A stretch of 45,619 bases of DNA from Alteromonas sp. a30 (GTDB lineage Bacteria > Pseudomonadota > Gammaproteobacteria > Enterobacterales > Alteromonadaceae): positions 1 to 45,619 of the forward strand of contig NZ_JABEPE010000023.1 in assembly GCF_026788005.1 (NCBI RefSeq). The letters are read 5' to 3'. Made by a program: the position numbers and the translations under genes. The first letter of the stretch is position 1. Each line of letters starts with the position of its first letter. Positions 17,447 through 26,984 of the stretch are shown piece by piece. Under the pieces are notes generated by a model that saw only the letters and a program-made list of their open reading frames with translations, was not told the DNA's origin and ran no database searches.

Positions 17447-20400
17447 ATGGATATAAATGTGAGATATAAAAAACGTAAACCAGTGGCATTAATAGCTTCT
17501 GGAATAGTATTAACCGCAGTCGTTGTTTCCAGTTCGACTGCTTTTGCAACCGGTTTCACCCCCGTTCCTATTGATTTACGTCAGTGGCAAGTTGAAAACT
17601 ATATTAATACGCGTTCCAGCTGGAGTTTGAATAACACCGGAACATTCGTAACACAAACAAGCAACACGAATCCTAGCGTGTTTTACAGCGACTTCCCGAT
17701 AAGAGGTGCGGATATCACCGGAACCATCCGTGTTAACTCATCTTCCGATGATGATTTCATTGGTTTTGCCATCGGTTACAAAAAAGGAGATTTAACCAAC
17801 CCTAACGCCGACTTCCTCCTGTTGGATTGGAAGCGTTCCGATCAACGTTTATCTGGAGGATGCCTGCCATCGGGTGTCGGACTTCGAGGTTTAGCTTTAT
17901 CAAGAGTCATTGGCATTCCCCAACTTAGGGAGTATTGGGCGCATCAAAATTATAATACGAGCTGTACCGACCTAAATAATGGCGTTATTCAGCTAGTGCG
18001 AGCGAAAAATTTAGGGCGCACAGGATGGGCCAGAAAACGCACTTACGCGTTTCGATTCCAGTACACAGAATCTAACCTGAAAGTTTATGTAAACAATAAC
18101 TTAGAAATAGACATAGACGGCGAATTTGAAACAGGCAGCATTGCGTTTTATAACTACTCTCAAGGCGGCGTGACATATGGCGGCTACACCATCAACAACG
18201 TTTTTGCAAACGCTGGTGATGATATCCAAGTTGAGGGGAGCGAGGAAGTTGAATTAGATGGCACAGGCAGCGGGCCGAATGAAGTCACCTACGCATGGCG
18301 TCAGGTGTCTGGCACGCCAGTGACCCTCATTGGTGCCACTACGGCTAAACCTACTTTTATTGCGCCAGAAGTAACGGACATGGAGCATGACTTGGTGTTT
18401 GAGCTAGTTGCCAGCATAAACGGCGAACCGAGTGAACCCGACACCATCAATGTCAAAGTTACCGATACAGTTGCCCCAAGTTACCTTGCAAGAAGCGTCA
18501 ATTTCGATGCGGAAACCTTCTCTATTGATGGCGCTATTGCCATGAGTGAACCAACAATACTTGATATTGCCGTATCAAACTTTGACGATAAATCCCTACT
18601 AGACGCTTCACAAATTGACACCTTATACAGCGAACCTTTCTCAACTGAGTACGCTTTGTCGCTCGACAAAAATACCGCAGAACCCGTTATTCGCGTCGAT
18701 TTCAGCGCGCAAGACCAAATCGGAAACCGGGCGCCAAACGATGCTCTACTCCTATTTACAGGTATCAGCAGCAGTAACACCATTGAACCAATCACCGGTG
18801 TTGGCATTAGCTTTGAAGGGGAAATGGCTGAGCTCGCAACCGGCACTGAAGCAGGTCGTCCATTAGTCAACGTAAGCAATGACGACGACGGAGAACTTGT
18901 TTTCCGACTCACACCCGAGCAAGCCCAATCGTTATGTGGCGTTGGAAACAACTGCTTAATCTATGGTGAAAATGGTCCCATCGAGACTACCGTAATGGTA
19001 TTACCCGATGGCACTGTTGAATTCAGGGCCAACATTGACCCCGGCCAAAGAACACCGTATCAACTTGGTTTTGACCCAGATATTGGTGGAGCAGGCGTCA
19101 ATTCAGCAACCGACCCAACAACGGGCACTGTATTTACTGTTGGCAACGGCGAAACCGATACAGGGATTGTGGTTCAAACCTTGTATTCCTCTGATGGAAC
19201 CGCAACGGTAACGGCGGGTGAAGATGGCGGTACAACTGTCATTTCATTTACCCTTACACCGGAACAAGACCTAGAAAAGTGCGCGGCCCGTGCTGGTGTG
19301 TGTTTCATTGAAGAAAACTTTTCCACCGAACTTTCAAGTCAACGAAGCATTCTTGCCGATGGTAAAGTGAGATACTCCGCCGTGGTCACTTTGTTGCCAA
19401 ATGAAGTGAATCTATACACATTAAAAACCAGAGATTCTGAGCCTCCCAATGTGGGCCCAATCACTATCGATATTCCCGTACTCAAAGGTGGTACAACGGG
19501 TCAATTCCGTGTAGGTATTTCCGATAGTTCTGGCGTCATTGGCGTTGTTTGTCGTTTTACTTTGCCTGATGGAAGCGTGGTTGAAGTCAACGCCATGCAA
19601 AATGCGTCTGGTGTTTGGGAGTGGGAATATACGCCCTCAATTTCAACGCCTTCCGGGAGCATTCAAATGGAAATTATTGCCACCGATGCAGTTGGAAACG
19701 TCGCAAGCGTATTCCCAATCGACGCAACAACAGGGCAACCCGCAAGCTTTATCTTGGATAACGACATCCCAGAAATTGTGATCCCTGAAAACCCTATTAT
19801 TGCCCCAACCATTGTAGACGGATTCCCCGTTGCAGATAGAGGACAATGCGTTCAATTAAATGTATTGGCAACAGATCCCACTACCGCAGTTGAATCATTA
19901 GTCTTTATCGTCACCCAACCCAATGGCGTACAAACCGAAGTCAGTGGACAAGCACTTGGAAACGGCGCTTATGTTGGCGAGTACTGTGTAACCGTTTCGT
20001 CGGCAGGGGGAATCCATACCGTCGATATCGAAGCCCTAGACTCCGTTGGTAATTTAACCTTCATTAACTGTGAACACTTCTTCGTGAACTCTCCTCCCAT
20101 TGTGGATGCGGGTCCCGACATTTTTGTTTCCCCAAATGAAGATGCGAATTTTGATGGCAGCTTTACCGACCCTGATACCAACGATACCCACAATATAAAA
20201 TGGAGTATGGGCAATGGCGATATGCGCTTTGAAGACTTGATGCCTCCTTATAGCTACTTAAACTATGGCACTTATACCGCAACCCTTACCGTTACAGATT
20301 CATTTGGTGCAGTGGGTTCCGATCAACGCATTATTTACGTACTAGGCAGCGGTGCTTATGGCGACTTAAGAGGGTTGGGCTTCTGGAAGCAACAGTTTGC

Positions 20401-20782
20401 GCCAAAAGGGAACGGCAAAGGAAATGGCAGTAAAAAAGTAGAAGATGAAGAGTTGCAACACTTGCTCAGTATTATCAAGGTTGTTTCCGACATCTTTGAT
20501 GAAACATTAATCTTGGATAACCTTGAAGATGCGACTCAATATATTGACTTGAAGAAAGCCTCTTTGCGTGAACGCGCGGTTCAGCATACATTAGTTGCGT
20601 GGCTCAATATGGCCTATGGAGCCATTAAGTTGCAGGACCTTGTTGACTTCGATAATGATGGCGTAAAAGACCTGTCTTTTGCACAAGCAATGACAGCTAT
20701 TGAAGCTATTTTACTTGATGAAAATGCATCAAAAAGCCAACTTGAGTTAGCCAAAGATGCCGCTGAAAATTTGATTAATTAA
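17447..20782 (+). CDS. Secreted multidomain protein with thrombospondin-C-like lectin and PKD-like domains
   Basis: A protein of 1111 residues. A signal peptide (hydrophobic ALIASGIVLTAVVVSSSTAFA) ends near residue 35. Residues about 40-255 resemble the thrombospondin C-terminal L-lectin fold (FPIRGADITGTIRVN, DDDFIGFAIGYK, DFLLLDWKR). A PKD/REJ-like beta domain follows (ANAGDDIQVEGSEEVELDGT), then several Ig-like stretches with paired Cys, and a clear PKD domain near 880-965 (PPIVDAGPDIFVSPNEDANF). The last 140 residues start with GLGFWKQQF and a GNGKGNG linker, then turn helical with a DFDNDGVKD calcium-loop-like motif. I see no LPxTG, PEP-CTERM or GlyGly-CTERM sorting signal. It is probably exported and adhesive or glycan-binding; the exact role is unknown. 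The start could also be the GTG at 17459; no strong ribosome binding site favours either. Confidence 0.8.
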   Translation: MDINVRYKKRKPVALIASGIVLTAVVVSSSTAFATGFTPVPIDLRQWQVENYINTRSSWSLNNTGTFVTQTSNTNPSVFYSDFPIRGADITGTIRVNSSSDDDFIGFAIGYKKGDLTNPNADFLLLDWKRSDQRLSGGCLPSGVGLRGLALSRVIGIPQLREYWAHQNYNTSCTDLNNGVIQLVRAKNLGRTGWARKRTYAFRFQYTESNLKVYVNNNLEIDIDGEFETGSIAFYNYSQGGVTYGGYTINNVFANAGDDIQVEGSEEVELDGTGSGPNEVTYAWRQVSGTPVTLIGATTAKPTFIAPEVTDMEHDLVFELVASINGEPSEPDTINVKVTDTVAPSYLARSVNFDAETFSIDGAIAMSEPTILDIAVSNFDDKSLLDASQIDTLYSEPFSTEYALSLDKNTAEPVIRVDFSAQDQIGNRAPNDALLLFTGISSSNTIEPITGVGISFEGEMAELATGTEAGRPLVNVSNDDDGELVFRLTPEQAQSLCGVGNNCLIYGENGPIETTVMVLPDGTVEFRANIDPGQRTPYQLGFDPDIGGAGVNSATDPTTGTVFTVGNGETDTGIVVQTLYSSDGTATVTAGEDGGTTVISFTLTPEQDLEKCAARAGVCFIEENFSTELSSQRSILADGKVRYSAVVTLLPNEVNLYTLKTRDSEPPNVGPITIDIPVLKGGTTGQFRVGISDSSGVIGVVCRFTLPDGSVVEVNAMQNASGVWEWEYTPSISTPSGSIQMEIIATDAVGNVASVFPIDATTGQPASFILDNDIPEIVIPENPIIAPTIVDGFPVADRGQCVQLNVLATDPTTAVESLVFIVTQPNGVQTEVSGQALGNGAYVGEYCVTVSSAGGIHTVDIEALDSVGNLTFINCEHFFVNSPPIVDAGPDIFVSPNEDANFDGSFTDPDTNDTHNIKWSMGNGDMRFEDLMPPYSYLNYGTYTATLTVTDSFGAVGSDQRIIYVLGSGAYGDLRGLGFWKQQFAPKGNGKGNGSKKVEDEELQHLLSIIKVVSDIFDETLILDNLEDATQYIDLKKASLRERAVQHTLVAWLNMAYGAIKLQDLVDFDNDGVKDLSFAQAMTAIEAILLDENASKSQLELAKDAAENLIN

Positions 20783-20888
20783 TCCATTTTCAATAGCGTA
20801 TTTTTCAATATGTTGCGTATTCGAGTGCTATTTCAAACACAACCATTAAGTTGTTAGGCAAAGTTTGAATTAACGCGATTTGATAGCA

Positions 20889-20922
20889 AAAAAGCGGTTG
20901 TTTAATTAAACAGCCGCTTTTT
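20889..20922. terminator. Bidirectional terminator between convergent genes
   Basis: AAAAAGCGG, TGTTTAATTAAACA and CCGCTTTTT form an almost fully palindromic element with A-run and T-run on the two sides. It should stop both the plus-strand gene ending at 20782 and the minus-strand gene ending at 21015. A second small stem, GCTCTA/TAGAGC, sits at 20983-21004. Confidence 0.85.
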
Positions 20923-21014
20923 CAAATCCAACAAAAACACCGGCTTTTTATTTTTACATCCCACCACAAAACCGCTATTAACGCTCTAAAACTGGTTATA
21001 GAGCAATTTAAAAC

Positions 21015-23558
21015 TCAGTAGGATGTATACACTTCCACATTTAAACGTCTTAGCACTTCTTCGGTAATATCAACCAATTCAACCACGCCAACAATACGTT
21101 GAAGCTCACTTTCAAACTGGGAAAAGGCTTCGGATGCACTTTTACGCGCAAACCCCCGCTCGGTTCGCAACGGCTCCCAATTCAAATTCTGGGCCTGAGA
21201 GGCAGTAACAAATAATGCCAAAAAGCGTCCATGAGCCACCGCATTTTGTACAAACGTTCGTTTATTTTCGAATGTACTGAACTCATGCGCAAAACGCGTC
21301 ACTAAACGTAAGTTATTGTCGTCCAAGTGAGGTTGATACGCGATTAACAACTCATGACTTTGACAAGGTCGAAACCCGGGAAATGCTTCGTTAGGTTTAG
21401 CCGGAAGCTTTTTTAACAGCGTAATCAGAAAGTGGCTATCGTAAGCGTTATCAGAAAAAATTGCAGAAACACTGCGCATACAAGCATGTAAGTTTTCAGC
21501 GATATTGTGAGTGAAAATAGCTTGGTAATCACCTTCATGTTGTGGGCGCGTTATTGCCGCTGGCAAACGATAATTGCCAGTCCGTTTGAAATATGCTGCG
21601 TAATTACGTTGCACATTCACAAACATATTTTTTAGCGCCTCGCCCAAATCCGGTGGCAACTTAGCATTGCGTTGAGCGCTCACTTTTTCCGCAATAAAGC
21701 GGCTGTATTGTGTTATGAACGCCTCTGCCGGATGTACACTCAAGCCCTTTTTACGATGCGATTTCAATGTAAGAAAGCGACCACCACCTTCTATCTTGAC
21801 CACATCATAAGGCATTGCCAATAAATTATATTTTGTGGTTTTCTCATTCAATTCCGGCAAATCGACCAAAACAACCTGCCCTTCACTCAATGGCGTCGGC
21901 TCTTTAAATCCAACTTTCAGTAACGTAGGTAAGGCATCGTCACACACCCCCTCTATACGAATACGATCAACCTTATCTGGGAGCTTATCTTGCGCGGATT
22001 GATTAACGTCAATTTCAACCTTTGTGCGTAACGGAAAAGGATTTTTCGTCAGCTTTTTGCTACCGGTAAGGTCATCTAAGCGCAACACCTTACACGCAGG
22101 AACATCATCAAGTTGGCAGCGATAACGCTTCACCTCATTAAAGACTTTTGGTGTCACTTTGTATTGATGGTAATCAAGCGTTGCTGTCGTTTCTGTTACA
22201 TCGGTCAGTAAGGCTACGTAATCCAAATCAGAAATACACTCAACCGCCTCACTATGTATTGGCATCACTGAGTCAGCATTATCTTGAGCGTCTGGCGTTG
22301 TGCAAGGCCGGTAACATAACGCCTTGTTTAACGGCAGCACTTCTAACTTAAACACACGCCAACTCACCTGTCGGGCGCCAAAGGCAAGGAAAGAATCGCG
22401 CAATAAAGGATTGGCTTTTAACTCATCTTGAGTAGCAACGTAGTAGGTTGGTTCAGCATTTTTCAAGGTGTAAAACACATAGATATACTGCGCCCCAACA
22501 TTAAAATATGCCCCTTTCACTAAGCGCTCTTCAGACAAAACACCACTTAAGTTAAGCTCGCCTCCTCCCTTGCTCCAATAATGTAATGCTTTGGCGTTGG
22601 TCTCGTTATACAACACATAGCGCGGTACGAATGTTTCGCCCACCAACTCCACAAAAACGGGTATGGTTTGCGTACTGTTTACAAAATATTGCTCAAACGA
22701 TTTGGTATACAGGGAGAATAAAGTGTGATTAACGTTGATGTGTTTGACGGGTTGAAGTTCAGATAATAATTGATTGAAAAACGAAGAAACTTTTCCTCCC
22801 TGCTCCATATCGACACGCTTTAAGCCAATAAATCGTTCGTTTTCGTCGTGATTTAAATGAACAATACGATACCACTCTCCATTAACATCATTGACATCAT
22901 AGTCAGAAGCCAACCCTGTAAATTGAATCGCCACTTTATCACCCAGTGACAGCGCGACATCGTTTTGCGTTTTGATTTTTAACCCTTGCAAGGAAATATC
23001 AATGGTTTGCGCCTCAAAGTACATATGAGATTCGGTCACAACGTCTAATGGAGTAGCCAGTTGTTTGCGTTCGTATTGACGTCGTTCAATCCCAGAAAAG
23101 CAATACGCTGGCACGGGGTAATGGATTTCAATTTTAGATTCCGTAACCGTCGCCGCTTTTCCTTCACGCGTGAGGATTTTATTGCCACTTTGCAGCACTT
23201 CCGCAATGTCTTTTTGGTATCGTACTCGGTAGCTATTTTCAGTTTGTTGTACCGCTTCGTACACGCCCATGGTGTAGCCACCATAAAGCTTAAACTTTTG
23301 ATCGAAGATTTCTTTTGCGATTTCGTCTAAACAATGCCGGACACCGCCAACATCATAAATTTCACATTTCCCGTCGACCTTTCCTCGCAAATCGATGACC
23401 CGATTACACGCTGACATTAATCGCCTCACTTCCATTTTGAGCACCAGCTCATTATCAGTAGAAGTCAGGCTTTTAGCCTGCTCCAAAATGAGCTGCTTCG
23501 CTTGAGGAGAAAGGTCACGTTGTGTGCCTTTGAAGATAAGGTCGATACTTACCGTCAT
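21015..23558 (-). CDS. Large PilZ-domain protein
   Basis: A protein of 847 residues with no signal peptide or clear membrane span. A PilZ c-di-GMP-binding domain is visible at about 155-250: RRQYERK gives the RxxxR motif (160-164) and DISLQG the D/N-x-S-x-x-G motif (187-192). The remaining 600 residues are not recognised beyond their similarity in layout to the large PilZ proteins of Alteromonadales and Shewanella. It follows the hybrid histidine kinase by 64 bases on the same strand, so a shared transcript is likely. That suggests it is a c-di-GMP effector working with the phosphorelay. A bidirectional terminator lies downstream. c-di-GMP binding is inferred from motifs. Confidence 0.85.
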   Translation of the reverse strand: MTVSIDLIFKGTQRDLSPQAKQLILEQAKSLTSTDNELVLKMEVRRLMSACNRVIDLRGKVDGKCEIYDVGGVRHCLDEIAKEIFDQKFKLYGGYTMGVYEAVQQTENSYRVRYQKDIAEVLQSGNKILTREGKAATVTESKIEIHYPVPAYCFSGIERRQYERKQLATPLDVVTESHMYFEAQTIDISLQGLKIKTQNDVALSLGDKVAIQFTGLASDYDVNDVNGEWYRIVHLNHDENERFIGLKRVDMEQGGKVSSFFNQLLSELQPVKHINVNHTLFSLYTKSFEQYFVNSTQTIPVFVELVGETFVPRYVLYNETNAKALHYWSKGGGELNLSGVLSEERLVKGAYFNVGAQYIYVFYTLKNAEPTYYVATQDELKANPLLRDSFLAFGARQVSWRVFKLEVLPLNKALCYRPCTTPDAQDNADSVMPIHSEAVECISDLDYVALLTDVTETTATLDYHQYKVTPKVFNEVKRYRCQLDDVPACKVLRLDDLTGSKKLTKNPFPLRTKVEIDVNQSAQDKLPDKVDRIRIEGVCDDALPTLLKVGFKEPTPLSEGQVVLVDLPELNEKTTKYNLLAMPYDVVKIEGGGRFLTLKSHRKKGLSVHPAEAFITQYSRFIAEKVSAQRNAKLPPDLGEALKNMFVNVQRNYAAYFKRTGNYRLPAAITRPQHEGDYQAIFTHNIAENLHACMRSVSAIFSDNAYDSHFLITLLKKLPAKPNEAFPGFRPCQSHELLIAYQPHLDDNNLRLVTRFAHEFSTFENKRTFVQNAVAHGRFLALFVTASQAQNLNWEPLRTERGFARKSASEAFSQFESELQRIVGVVELVDITEEVLRRLNVEVYTSY

Positions 23559-23622
23559 GGAATTTAGAGCCCGTGTTTTTGAAAGCCGTTAATAAGACCA
23601 ATAATCGGTAACTTAATCAACC

Positions 23623-25848
23623 TTAAATAGAGCGATGTGATAACCATTGCTGAATTTTATTGTATAACGATTTTTTAATAACCGGTTTAGAAAGGTAATC
23701 GTCCATCCCATGTGCTTTTGCCTTTTCGATTTCCTCTGGCAGCACATTGGCGCTTAAACCAATTATAGGTGTTAATAAGCTTAGCTCCTCTCGAATGGTT
23801 TTGGAAGCTAAGTAACCATCCATAATCGGCATTTGCACATCCATAAGAATAAGATCAACGCTCGACTCTCGTAAAAAAGCAACCGCTTCTGCACCATTTT
23901 CAACATGATGGATCTCTAGTTGATTTCCGGCGAGCATACCAATTATGACTTCCGCATTTATGTCGTTATCTTCCACCAACAAAATTTTGTAGACGCCATG
24001 CTGTGTTTCTCCCTCTTGCGGCAGCAACGCATTTTCGTTACGTTCTTCAACCTCTCCTGTATCCACAATATTTTTATAGAGCAGATTAATTAAGCTTTCG
24101 CGGTTTACTTGGCTGTACAACGGGTGAACATCGCCCTCAAGCGGTTTATCTGTCCAATCATCTGCCCCAAGAATCACGGTGAAAGCGTCATTGCCAGTTC
24201 CATAAGACAAATACTGTGGCATTGAGCACAAGCAAACGCGCCTTTCGCCTCTACCAAAGGCTTCTAGCCGTTTCACCAGCGATACCATTGGGTTCGATAA
24301 ACTACTGGTATCCAGCAAATCACTTTCAACGCGAATAAGGGCAAGCACTTCTTTTAATTTCTTTTGCAACTGCATTTCCGTCGCCACTTCAACAGGAACT
24401 TCGAAATGAAAGCTGCTTCCTCGCCCGACTTCCGAGCGAACACCAATTTCGCCCCCCATCAATCCAACAAGGTTTTTGCTAATGGTCAACCCTAATCCGG
24501 TCCCACCGTATTTACGTGTGGTGGAGCCATCAACCTGAACAAATTCTTCAAACAATTGCGCACACTTTTCTTCGGGAATACCGATACCAGTGTCGACAAC
24601 TTTAACTAACAACCACAGCTTCTCGTCCCTAAATTCTGTTTCCATATTGATGCTAACAACGCCATTTTCAGTAAACTTCACGGCATTATTCACTAGGTTT
24701 AGCAAGATTTGGTGTAAACGAAGCGGATCGGAACAAAGTGTAAGGGGTAAATCTGGGGCAAGCCGCGTCACCAGTTTAATATCTTTCTTATCAGCATTGT
24801 TCTGACAAAGTTCAAACACTTGCTCAATTAGTTGATCGGGGCAAAATTCAATATTTTCGATGGATACCTTCCCCGCCGCCAACTTAGAAAAGTCGAGAAT
24901 ATCGTTGATAATGCCAATGAGTGTTTGTCCAGATAAGAATATCTTCTGCAAATATTGTTGATTTTTGTCTGGATTACGAGACTCTTGGGCAACCTGAACC
25001 AACCCAAGAATGCCATTAATGGGTGTGCGAATTTCATGGCTCATATTTGCCAAAAAGGCTGACTTTAAGGCCGCTATGTCCTCTGCTTTTTTCTTGGAAC
25101 GAACGATGCTTTCAATACTTTCTCGTTCAATCTCAGCCATTTGACATAACGAGGTGGATAACTCCTCAAACTCATCTCGACTGCTAATGGGTAAATTCTC
25201 ATAAGGCATCCCCGCTTGTCGCTTACGAATGCTGTTAATGAGCCGATCCAATGGTTTTAAGGTAACGTGTCGAAACAGCATATAGCCCAACACCGCCATA
25301 CCAAAACAGCCCAGCGCTAAATAGGTAAAATGGATGTAGCGCGCTTCCTCTATAGCGCGATTAACGGAGTCACCGCTCCACTTCGTTAGCATCAGATAGG
25401 TGTGAATACGGTTTTCCCCTACCGGAATGGTGCGGATATTGTAACTAAACCAAAAGTCATTGTTCCCCAAATGCAAAAACTGCCACTGAGTTATATTCAT
25501 GGCATATTGCACTCGACGTTTCAGATCGCTAGGGAGCTCTTCTATCTTCTTGCGATATTTAAAGCTACTGGACGCAATAATTTGTTCCTTTCGCTTGTCG
25601 ATAAAAATCACAAAATCCACATCTTCGGAAGTCGCTAGACTAGAAGCAACCCGTACAAAATTGCTGTCTTTTAAGTCGGCTTCTAGCGCCAAAACCGCTG
25701 CATCAGCCATGTCTAGCGCTCGACTTTGCGCTTTATCAAGAAGAATTTGTTGGGTAGAGGAATTGATTAGGTAATATTGAGCGAAGAAAAATGCGACAAA
25801 CACGACTCCCATTGGAATCAAAAATTTAGTGGATATAGACCACTTCAT
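23623..25848 (-). CDS. Hybrid sensor histidine kinase with receiver domain
   Basis: About 741 residues from ATG 25848 (a GTG at 25854 is an alternative). A TM helix near 10-28, a periplasmic sensor of about 145 residues and a second TM helix near 175-195 come first. HAMP-like and coiled segments follow, then HisKA with FLANMSHEIRTP (phosphoacceptor His near 271), a HATPase domain (N box NLVNNAVKF, G1 DTGIGIP, G2 GGTGLGL) and a degenerate receiver-like stretch. A complete receiver ends the protein (LLVEDNDIN, phosphoacceptor Asp in LMDVQMP, Lys in LSKPV). No separate response regulator lies nearby. The upstream gene encodes an orphan solute-binding lipoprotein, which may present its ligand to this kinase; the downstream gene is a PilZ protein. 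Confidence 0.93.
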   Translation of the reverse strand: MKWSISTKFLIPMGVVFVAFFFAQYYLINSSTQQILLDKAQSRALDMADAAVLALEADLKDSNFVRVASSLATSEDVDFVIFIDKRKEQIIASSSFKYRKKIEELPSDLKRRVQYAMNITQWQFLHLGNNDFWFSYNIRTIPVGENRIHTYLMLTKWSGDSVNRAIEEARYIHFTYLALGCFGMAVLGYMLFRHVTLKPLDRLINSIRKRQAGMPYENLPISSRDEFEELSTSLCQMAEIERESIESIVRSKKKAEDIAALKSAFLANMSHEIRTPINGILGLVQVAQESRNPDKNQQYLQKIFLSGQTLIGIINDILDFSKLAAGKVSIENIEFCPDQLIEQVFELCQNNADKKDIKLVTRLAPDLPLTLCSDPLRLHQILLNLVNNAVKFTENGVVSINMETEFRDEKLWLLVKVVDTGIGIPEEKCAQLFEEFVQVDGSTTRKYGGTGLGLTISKNLVGLMGGEIGVRSEVGRGSSFHFEVPVEVATEMQLQKKLKEVLALIRVESDLLDTSSLSNPMVSLVKRLEAFGRGERRVCLCSMPQYLSYGTGNDAFTVILGADDWTDKPLEGDVHPLYSQVNRESLINLLYKNIVDTGEVEERNENALLPQEGETQHGVYKILLVEDNDINAEVIIGMLAGNQLEIHHVENGAEAVAFLRESSVDLILMDVQMPIMDGYLASKTIREELSLLTPIIGLSANVLPEEIEKAKAHGMDDYLSKPVIKKSLYNKIQQWLSHRSI

Positions 25849-26004
25849 GCTCACACTCTCTTATCGTTTGACGGTAGCAAAAGTAATTTCACTGAAAAAG
25901 ATAACCCAACCATAACGCAAATTTAACTCGTTGAAACTTAGATAAAAGTCGAATAAGCGAGAAAATAATTGAGCGATATTTATACAAAGTAAAAAGTGTC
26001 AAGT

Positions 26005-26955
26005 TTAAAGTTGTAGGCCTCCAAACCGGATGAAGTGCAAATCTCGAATACAAAGACTCGCTTTCGTCCCACTAACTTCGCAGGCTCGAAGCAGTATTTC
26101 TTTAATTTGTTCGGGCGACGAAAACAGCCCTTTTTGCTCATCCAAAGTTAATAGGGTAATTCCCTCCAAATTTTTCTTAGCTTCTGGCATCGTTGTCCCT
26201 AACTGGGAAGAAAGAAACTGCAAATAGGCGTTAGGTTGGGAACGTATTTTCTTAATTGCGGCATCCCACAACTGAATTAATTTTTGTTGTTTACTTTCGC
26301 TTCTATCACCTTTAAATACGATGCAGTCAAGTACCGGTATCGGCAAGGATTTGCTGGTAAAAATCACATGTAAATCGGGGTCTTTTAGCAAAGAAATTGA
26401 TATAGGTGGATAAGTAACAAAAGCGTCTATTTCTCGCCGTTCAAACATTTCTACCGCATCTAACGGATTCGCTTCTATGTGGTGAATATCGTCTTCGGTC
26501 AAATCTTCTAATTTAAGTGCATTAAGCGCGACAAAATGACTAATTTCGTTGCGACGAAACCCAACCCGTTTCCCTTCCAACTCAGACAAAGCAGTAATAC
26601 TTTTACGGGCAATGATAACGTCCCCGCCACTGGAAAAATTGGTGAATAAAACAAGGTCTAACGGTGTGGTTAATATCTGGTTTATCTGACTCACGCCTTG
26701 AATCGAACTCGCAAATCCATCGATGTAACTTTTAACGATAGAGCGTCGAAAGTCATTGGTTGATAAATTCTCGATGATTTCCAGATCAATCCCTAGTTGC
26801 TCATCTAATTGAATTTCATCCGCATAATACAGAGGGTAATACCCCAACCAAGGTGTGGTCGCGATCACAATACGTTCAAGCTTATTGCTCGGGGAACAAC
26901 CCAAAAGCGTCACCAACATAACGGCTAATATCATGATTCTGAACGCTTGTGTCAT
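26005..26955 (-). CDS. NMT1/ThiY-like periplasmic solute-binding lipoprotein (orphan)
   Basis: A protein of 316 residues with a lipoprotein signal ending in LVTLLGC. GGGGAA before the ATG is a good ribosome binding site. The mature part has the NMT1/SsuA/ThiY layout of ABC-type binding proteins: IVIATTPWLGYYPLYYADE at the start, SIQGVSQINQI, LEGKRVGFRRNEISHF and IDAFVTYPP. Such proteins bind small ligands such as pyrimidine precursors, aliphatic sulfonates or nitrate. No ABC permease or ATPase gene lies in the run, and the next gene is a hybrid histidine kinase with a periplasmic sensor. A sensing role is therefore more likely than uptake. It follows the aldehyde dehydrogenase gene by 29 bases. 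Confidence 0.87.
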   Translation of the reverse strand: MTQAFRIMILAVMLVTLLGCSPSNKLERIVIATTPWLGYYPLYYADEIQLDEQLGIDLEIIENLSTNDFRRSIVKSYIDGFASSIQGVSQINQILTTPLDLVLFTNFSSGGDVIIARKSITALSELEGKRVGFRRNEISHFVALNALKLEDLTEDDIHHIEANPLDAVEMFERREIDAFVTYPPISISLLKDPDLHVIFTSKSLPIPVLDCIVFKGDRSESKQQKLIQLWDAAIKKIRSQPNAYLQFLSSQLGTTMPEAKKNLEGITLLTLDEQKGLFSSPEQIKEILLRACEVSGTKASLCIRDLHFIRFGGLQL

Positions 26956-26984
26956 TTATTCCCCTTATATTGTTCGGTAGAAAA

